A stretch of 64,000 nt of DNA, from assembly GCA_032718475.1 (NCBI GenBank), contig JAUCBJ010004498.1:1-64000 (forward strand). The letters run 5' to 3'. Both the position numbers and the translations under genes were made by a program. This DNA comes from Nemertoderma westbladi. Its lineage: Eukaryota > Xenacoelomorpha > Nemertodermatida > Nemertodermatidae. Below are positions 56,801 through 64,000 of the stretch, piece by piece (position 1 is the stretch's first letter; each line of letters opens with the position of its first letter). The notes beneath the pieces are model-generated. The model saw only the letters and a program-made list of their open reading frames with translations. It was not told the DNA's origin and searched no databases.

Positions 56801-59800
56801 TCACTTGTTCTCCATGATACAGACTATTTACTCGTTATCCTTGACTCACTTGTTCTCCATGATACAGAATATTTACTCGTTATCCTTGACTCACTTGTTC
56901 TCCATGATACAGACTATTTACTCGTTATCCTTGACTCACTTGTTCTCCATGATACAGACTATTTACTCGTTATCCTTGACTCACTTGTTCTCAATGATAC
57001 AGACTATTTACTCGTTATCCTTGACTCACTTGTTCTCCATGATACAGACTATTTACTCGTTATCCTTGACTCACTTGTTCTCCATGATACAGACTATTTA
57101 CTCGTTATCCTTGACTCACTTGTTCTCCATGATACAGACTATTTACTCGTTATCCTTGACTCTCTTGTTCTCCATGATACAGACTATTTACTCGTTATCC
57201 TTGACTCACCTGTTCTCAATGATACAGACTATTTACTCGTTATCCTTGACTCGCCTGTTCTCAATGATACAGACTATTTACTCGTTATCCTTGACTCACT
57301 TGTTCTCCATGATACAGACTATTTACTCGTTATCCTTGACTCACTTGTTCTCCACGATACAGACTATTTACTCGTTATCCTTGACTCACTTGTTCTCCAT
57401 GATACAGACTATTTACTCGTTATCCTTGACTCACTTTTCTCCATGATACAGACTATTTACTCGTTATCCTTGACTCACTTGTTCTCCATGATACAGACTA
57501 TTTACTCGTTATCCTTGACTCACTTGTTCTCCATGATACAGACTATTTACTCGTTATCCTTGACTCACTTGTTCACCATGATACAGACTATTTACTCGTT
57601 ATCCTTGACTCACTTGTTCTCCATGATACAGACTATTTACTCGTTATCCTTTACTCACTTGTTCTCCATGATACAGACTATTTACTCGTTGTCCTTGACT
57701 CACTTGTTCTCCATGATACAGACTATTTACTCGTTATCCTTGACTCACTTGTTCTCCACGATACAGACTATTTACTCGTTATCCTTGACTCACTTGTTCT
57801 CCATGATACAGACTATTTACTCGTTATCCTTGACTCACTTGTTCTCCATGATACAGACTATTTACTCGTTATCCTTGACTCACTTGTTCTCCATGATACA
57901 GACTATTTACTCGTTATCCTTGACTCACTTGTTCTCCATGATACAGACTATTTACTCGTTATCCTTGACTCACTTGTTCTCCATGATACAGACTATTTAC
58001 TCGTTATCCTTTACTCACTTGTTCTCCATGATACAGACTATTTACTCGTTGTCCTTGACTCACTTGTTCTCCATGATACAGACTATTTACTCGTTATCCT
58101 TGACTCACTTGTTCTCCATGATACAGACTATTTACTCGTTATCCTTGACTCACTTGTTCTCCATGATACAGACTATTTACTCGTTGTCCTTGACTCACTT
58201 GTTCTCCATGATACAGACTATTTACTCGTTATCCTTGACTCACTTGTTCTCCATGATACAGACTATTTACTCGTTATCCTTGACTCACTTGTTCTCCATG
58301 ATACAGACTATTTACTCGTTATCCTTGACTCACTTGTTCTCCATGATACAAACTATTTACTCGTTATCCTTGACTCACTTGTTCTCCATGATACAGACTA
58401 TTTACTCGTTATCCTTGACTCACTTGTTCTCCATGATACAAACTATTTACTCGTTATCCTTGACTCACTTGATCTCCATGGAACAGAATATTTACTCGTT
58501 ATCCTTGACTCACTTGTTCTCCATGATACAAACTATTTACTCGTTATCCTTGACTCAGTTGTTCTGCATGGAACAGACTATTTACTCGTTATCCTTGGAC
58601 TCACTTGTTCTCAATGATACAGACTATTTACTCGTTATCCTTGACTCACTTGTTCTCCATGATACAGACTATTTACTCGTTATCCTTGACTCACTTGTTC
58701 TCCATGATACAGACTATTTACTCGTTATCCTTGACTCACTTGTTCTCCATGATACAGACTATTTACTCGTTATCCTTGACTCACTTGTTCTCCATGATAC
58801 AGACTATTTACTCGTTATCCTTGACTCACCTGTTCTCCATGATACAGACTATTTACTCGTTATCCTTGACTCACTTGTTCTCCATGATACAGACTATTTA
58901 CTCGTTATCCTTGACTAACTTGTTCTCCATGATACAGACTATTTACTCGTTATCCTTGACTCACTTGTTCTCCATGATACAGACTATTTACTCGTTATCC
59001 TTGACTCACTTGTTCTCCATGATACAGACTATTTACTCGTTATCCTTGACTCACTTGTTCTCCATGATACAGACTATTTACTCGTTATCCTTGACTCACT
59101 TGTTCTCAATGATACAGACTATTTACTCGTTATCCTTGACTCACTTGTTCTCCATGATACAGACTATTTACTCGTTATCCTTGACTCACTTGTTCTCCAT
59201 GATACAGACTATTTACTCGTTATCCTTGACTCACTTGTTCTCCATGATACAGACTATTTACTCGTTATCCTTGACTCACTTGTTCTCCATGATACAGACT
59301 ATTTACTCGTTATCCTTGACTCACCTGTTCTCAATGATACAGACTATTTACTCGTTATCCTTGACTCGCCTGTTCTCAATGATACAGACTATTTACTCGT
59401 TATCCTTGACTCACTTGTTCTCCATGATACAGACTATTTACTCGTTATCCTTGACTCACTTGTTCTCCATGATACAGACTATTTACTCGTTATCCTTGAC
59501 TCACTTGTTCTCCATGATACAGACTATTTACTCGTTATCCTTGACTCACTTTTCTCCATGATACAGACTATTTACTCGTTATCCTTGACTCACTTGTTCT
59601 CCATGATACAGACTATTTACTCGTTATCCTTGACTCACTTGTTCTCCATGATACAGACTATTTACTCGTTATCCTTGACTCACTTGTTCTCCATGATACA
59701 GACTATTTACTCGTTATCCTTGACTCACTTGTTCTCCATGATACAGACTATTTACTCGTTATCCTTTACTCACTTGTTCTCCATGATACAGACTATTTAC

Positions 59801-61180
59801 TCGTTGTCCTTGACTCACTTGTTCTCCATGATACAGACTATTTACTCGTTATCCTTGACTCACTTGTTCTCCACGATACAGACTATTTACTCGTTATCCT
59901 TGACTCACTTGTTCTCCATGATACAGACTATTTACTCGTTATCCTTGACTCACTTGTTCTCCATGATACAGACTATTTACTCGTTATCCTTGACTCACTT
60001 GTTCTCCATGATACAGACTATTTACTCGTTATCCTTGACTCACTTGTTCTCCATGATACAGACTATTTACTCGTTATCCTTGACTCACTTGTTCTCCATG
60101 ATACAGACTATTTACTCGTTATCCTTTACTCACTTGTTCTCCATGATACAGACTATTTACTCGTTGTCCTTGACTCACTTGTTCTCCATGATACAGACTA
60201 TTTACTCGTTATCCTTGACTCACTTGTTCTCCATGATACAGACTATTTACTCGTTATCCTTGACTCACTTGTTCTCCATGATACAGACTATTTACTCGTT
60301 GTCCTTGACTCACTTGTTCTCCATGATACAGACTATTTACTCGTTATCCTTGACTCACTTGTTCTCCATGATACAGACTATTTACTCGTTATCCTTGACT
60401 CACTTGTTCTCCATGATACAGACTATTTACTCGTTATCCTTGACTCACTTGTTCTCCATGATACAAACTATTTACTCGTTATCCTTGACTCACTTGTTCT
60501 CCATGATACAGACTATTTACTCGTTATCCTTGACTCACTTGTTCTCCATGATACAAACTATTTACTCGTTATCCTTGACTCACTTGATCTCCATGGAACA
60601 GAATATTTACTCGTTATCCTTGACTCACTTGTTCTCCATGATACAAACTATTTACTCGTTATCCTTGACTCAGTTGTTCTGCATGGAACAGACTATTTAC
60701 TCGTTATCCTTGGACTCACTTGTTCTCAATGATACAGACTATTTACTCGTTATCCTTGACTCACTTGTTCTCCATGATACAGACTATTTACTCATTATCC
60801 TTGACTCACTTGTTCTCCATGATACAGACTATTTACTCGTTATCCTTGACTCACTTGTTCTCCATGATACAGACTATTTACTCGTTATCCTTGACTCACT
60901 TGTTCTCCATGATACAGACTATTTACTCGTTATCCTTGACTCACTTGTTCTCCATGATACAGACTATTTACTCGTTATCCTTGACTCACTTGTTCTCCAT
61001 GATACAGACTATTTACTCGTTAACCTTGACTCACTTGTTCTCCATGATACAGACTATTTACTCGTTATCCTTGACTCACTTGTTCTCCATGATACAGACT
61101 ATTTACTCGTTATCCTTGACTCACTTGTTCTCCATGATACAGACTATTTACTCGTTATCCTTGACTCACTTGTTCTCCAT
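47810..61180. repeat. 45-bp satellite, about 297 copies, each carrying a minus-strand 5' splice-site core
   Basis: On the plus strand the unit reads CTCCATGATACAGACTATTT, then ACTCGTTATCCTTGACTCAC and TTGTT. On the minus strand it contains AACAAGTGAGTCAAGG, that is CAA/GTGAGT, a good U1-type donor core. The right end of the array is the 3' end of the TPR-CHAT exon (61,170). Higher-order structure is clear. A one-base deletion (CACTTTTCTCC) recurs at about 51,090, 53,160, 55,275, 57,434 and 59,549, spaced 2.07-2.16 kb. A one-base insertion (CCTTGGACTC) recurs at about 54,322, 58,596 and 60,711. Units with CATGGAACAG occur near 54,205, 54,295, 58,479, 58,569, 60,595 and 60,685. The long open frames across it (up to 1,425 codons of THLFSMIQTIYSLSL or its frame-shifted form) follow from the 45-bp period and are not genes. 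Confidence 0.95.
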
Positions 61181-63076
61181 GGAACAGGGCATCCGATCCC
61201 CTCTCTAGCATCATACTGAGTGTCGGCATCTCGATTGGCTTCGGTTTGGATCCAACGAAGAGCGAGTGAGCCAACCCGGAAGCTCGGCCCTCCGCAGTTC
61301 CCAGATTGGACGAACTCTTCTCCGAACCCAGTAGATGGTCCGCGTGACTCGCGTGGCTCCCGGAAGGCCGACGGCCAATCCCTAAACCGGCCTCTGAGTC
61401 AGTGAAACTGCCCTCGGGGATCGGCTCTGTCGAAGCGGTCGAAGGTTCAGCATCGTCCAACTTGCCGTGCAAGAGATTAGCCATGTAGAGACACGGCAAA
61501 TACGTCATTCTGATATACTTATTCGAGGGGCATCCCTGATTAATAATGGAATCCATGGGTATGCCAGCAAGGTCAGAACCAATCACTAACGTTATATCGT
61601 TGGAATTACTATTGGAATCTCTGATCTGATATTCTATTGGTTGTATCAATAATTCATGCAACTCTTTCAGCCATGACTGCATCAAAGTTATATCGCAATT
61701 CGTTGGAAGTGATTTATTTTCATTCATCATTTCGTGTGTTTCTGAATTCTTATTTGGGAGAGAACGCATTTCCGTATCGTATTTTAACCTCGCTTGAATC
61801 CCGCAGGTTCTAACGCAGTTAGCTAACGTTCGGACTCTCTGTACTACTCCATTGTCTTCCATTGACTGCGGAGTATTAGTAGTACGATAATTGTAAAATA
61901 AATTGAGACCTGTTGATGGTGTAATAAACCACACAGATAGTTCCTTGCTACTCGACCAAAAGTACAACACATTGGTTCCAAGTAAATTTACCGAATCGAC
62001 AATTGCAGATATTGTGCAGCTGGCCGGCGACAAGCGGGACCTTTCTTGATTACGGCGGGACAAAGTGTTTAATAACTCATGTCTATTAACCTTTTCTACA
62101 AATACCAGAGCTTTTTCGTGATTCCCTAATTTAGAATTAACTGTGATGGAAGCGGAGTAACACTCCCGCAAACTATCCCAAAGTTCGTTCGGGCCGGAAA
62201 TGATTTCAGAAGTTCGAGAATTTATTTTTCGCTCGTAGAATTCGATGGCGGTTTCGAGCAGACTTCGAGCTTTCTCCAGGTCCTTCTCCGACATGCTGTC
62301 GCCCATGGCAACACCGAGCCGACCCCGACAAACAGTCGCTAAGTCCTCGTTGAAAGTCGCGGCTATAACCACCGACTGCTCGTGGTAGTAGAGAGCCTTG
62401 GTGTACTGGCCTGAACGCTGATTGGCTAATCCGAGTTTGGACAAGGCCTTGCACTCGATATCCCGTCCCTCTAGTCTTCGCGAGAATTTAAAATATTCCT
62501 GAAAATATTCCACGGATTTCAGAGGTTCTCCGAATTTAAGTAATGCATCCCCGAGGCGATATAGGGTATTAATTCTCAACTCGATTTTATTTAGAAATTT
62601 AGCTGAGTTACAGGCATTTTCGAGAAAACGTAAAGATAGCTTACCGTTTCCCAAAGCCGTATAAACCGAACCGATTGAATATTTGGCGACGCATTTCGCA
62701 ACCGGGTCTTCGATTCGCTCCGCTATGTCCAGTTGATTATTGTAGTGAATCAGCGCTTCCTTGTAGCTCCCTAAGGACTCGCATATCTCACCCAGGTTGT
62801 TTTCGCAGAGGGCCAAATTGGAGAGCGTTTCGTACGGGGTTCGTGTCCAACGCTCAGATTTAGCGTCTCCGTAAGCGCTCGCCTTGCGCCGTAAGCGATC
62901 CGTAGCAGAAGTATGTTTGGAAGGCACTATACGTTTGGGGATGTCAACTGTCTTTATTGGAGATGCTATTTCTTGGAGGAGTCGCATATTCCTCGATGCG
63001 TTCAAATATGCCGACTCCAAATCTCCAATCTCTGTGTAGCAAACACTCAGAGCATAATTTGCTTCTATTTCACATT
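61170..63076 (-). CDS. TPR-CHAT protein, TTC28-like, internal large exon
   Basis: This is a 1,907-bp internal exon. The acceptor TTATAATTTTCAG precedes 63,076 and the donor CAA/GTGAGT follows 61,170. It encodes 635 codons (two bases of a split codon first, ending in phase 0). No ATG start is needed, since the frame is open to the acceptor (CEIEANYALSVCYTEIG). Tetratricopeptide repeats span about residues 70-330, with helix pairs such as NNLGEICESLGSYKEAL, KYSIGSVYTALGN and KLGLANQRSGQYTKALYY. From about residue 350, VLYFWSSSKELSVWFI and later DITLVIGSDLAGIPMDSI and YLPCLYMANLL are the front half of a CHAT domain. A Ser/Gly-rich linker (about 540-615) follows. The rest of CHAT must lie in exons beyond the satellite. 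TTC28-type proteins are large cytoplasmic scaffolds linked to the mitotic midzone; the role here is unknown. Confidence 0.85.
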
Positions 63077-64000
63077 CTGAAAATTATAAATGATAGGTCT
63101 GATTGCAAATAATTACATAATTAAATGGCAATCACCCAATCAGAAGATGAATTGATGGTGATACATTCACCAATAAATTATACCAACATAAATTTGAATA
63201 CATACAGTAAGTAGTATTAAAAGGCCAAAAAATATTTAATATAATATGGTATAATAACGCTCCGCATAGCGAAAAACATATCAAAAATTAACCCTATTGG
63301 GGCTCGAAACTGGTACCTAGGTTATAAAGTTCCATTTCCCTTCAGCCACGTTTGTTGGGTCTAAGACTACCGAGCTGCTAGAAGTAATCTTGAAACATAG
63401 GTACTGGGTTCGATCCTTAATCGCGTCGGTTGATTATGTTCCGCTATGTTATATTTAATACACCGGTACTGTAACTCTAGCTCATTAAAATTTATTTATT
63501 ATTTAAAAATTATTTAAAATCAAAAACCATTTAAGATGCGTTTTGTTACATTGTATTAATTAGCGTTTAAAATTCTAGGAATAGGCGATCTACAAAAATT
63601 AATTTTATTATTATTATTATCAAAAATAATTATTCAATACCAAAATTAAATGACCGTAAAAACATATCATAATTGGAGCTAGACGTTCGTTATAAGCTTT
63701 AGGAGAATTAAATTTATTTGGAAAACAAGTATACTATGACGCTGAAAAGTAATCAATTCCATTGAGGAGGGGAGGGGGGGGGGGGGGGGGTGTGTACACA
63801 TTTATAGACATATAGAAACAAAAAAGTTCTAGAACACATCTTGAGTAATCTTGCCGTTGTGCTATAGTGGCTGATAGCCTTTGTAGGCAAAGTGTAAGAT
63901 AGTTTCAACTTCACAGTTGTCGTAGCTCGTAGTAACTGGAATTCTTAGAATTAAATGGATATATTGAATGTTAATATGACATCAATATTCATCACATGTA
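63077..64000. other. Upstream intron of the TPR-CHAT gene
   Basis: This is non-coding and would be intron, because the exon at its left opens with a splice acceptor. A B-box-like GGGTTCGATCC lies at 63,408-63,418 and a minus-strand AGTTTCGAGCCCC near 63,300, both possible SINE remnants. There is a run of more than 20 G at about 63,768-63,791. Confidence 0.55.

Noticed and set aside
47760-61219. Very long plus-strand open frames (up to 1,425 codons) of 15-residue repeats
   Set aside because: They follow from a stop-free 45-bp period. The reading frame switches freely at indels and there is no non-repetitive domain; the array fits an intron of the minus-strand gene.
61155-63020. Treating the TPR-CHAT frame as a complete single-exon gene
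   Set aside because: The apparent start codon is a TTG, the frame is open to a splice acceptor at 63,076, and its last residues come from intron after a GTGAGT donor.

Overview
This is eukaryotic nuclear DNA, most likely from a marine invertebrate animal. The evidence is splice-site-bounded exons, a class A-like 7TM receptor, CYP2-clan cytochromes P450, a TPR-CHAT protein of the TTC28 type, non-LTR retrotransposon fragments and tRNA-derived SINE heads. A deuterostome is my guess, but nothing in the window fixes the phylum. Gene density is low. Four unrelated tandem arrays fill about 22 kb, roughly a third of the window.

Layout. From 1 to 10.5 kb there is no gene I can support. It holds a 22-bp palindromic satellite (520-1672), a 233-bp triplication, a palindrome cluster (about 3.0-3.2 kb), hairpins and a fold-back element with G-rich inverted arms (7.83-9.10 kb). 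From 10.48 to 16.82 kb lies a satellite of about 29 bp. A single-exon 7TM receptor gene is on the minus strand at 17.5-18.75 kb, and a small four-TM DoxX/TMEM35-like gene is on the minus strand at 23.6-24.0 kb. From 25.7 to 39.4 kb there are several decayed reverse-transcriptase fragments and one candidate terminal exon (27.7 kb, minus).

Four intronless CYP2-clan P450 genes lie between 32 and 45.3 kb. The first two are about 97% identical and divergently oriented. They sit on the arms of an inverted duplication of about 4.8 kb in total. The third and fourth follow on the plus strand. The fourth is diverged over most of its length but carries near-identical blocks over the I-helix to ExxR region and the heme loop, which points to gene conversion.

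The right third holds a 39-bp minisatellite (45.96-47.49 kb) and a 45-bp satellite of 13.4 kb (47.8-61.18 kb). The satellite abuts the 3' end of a 1.9-kb exon of a minus-strand TPR-CHAT gene (61,170-63,076). The exon's 5' splice site is the terminal repeat unit, and nearly every unit of the array, read on the gene's strand, carries the same donor core GTGAGT. The downstream intron therefore seems to begin with close to 300 tandem copies of its own 5' splice site. This is the observation I would follow first.

The P450s are the only functional cluster. They are probably ER-anchored monooxygenases with diversified substrate pockets and a shared redox/heme module. The receptor, the DoxX-like protein and the TPR-CHAT gene show no sign of functional linkage to them or to each other.
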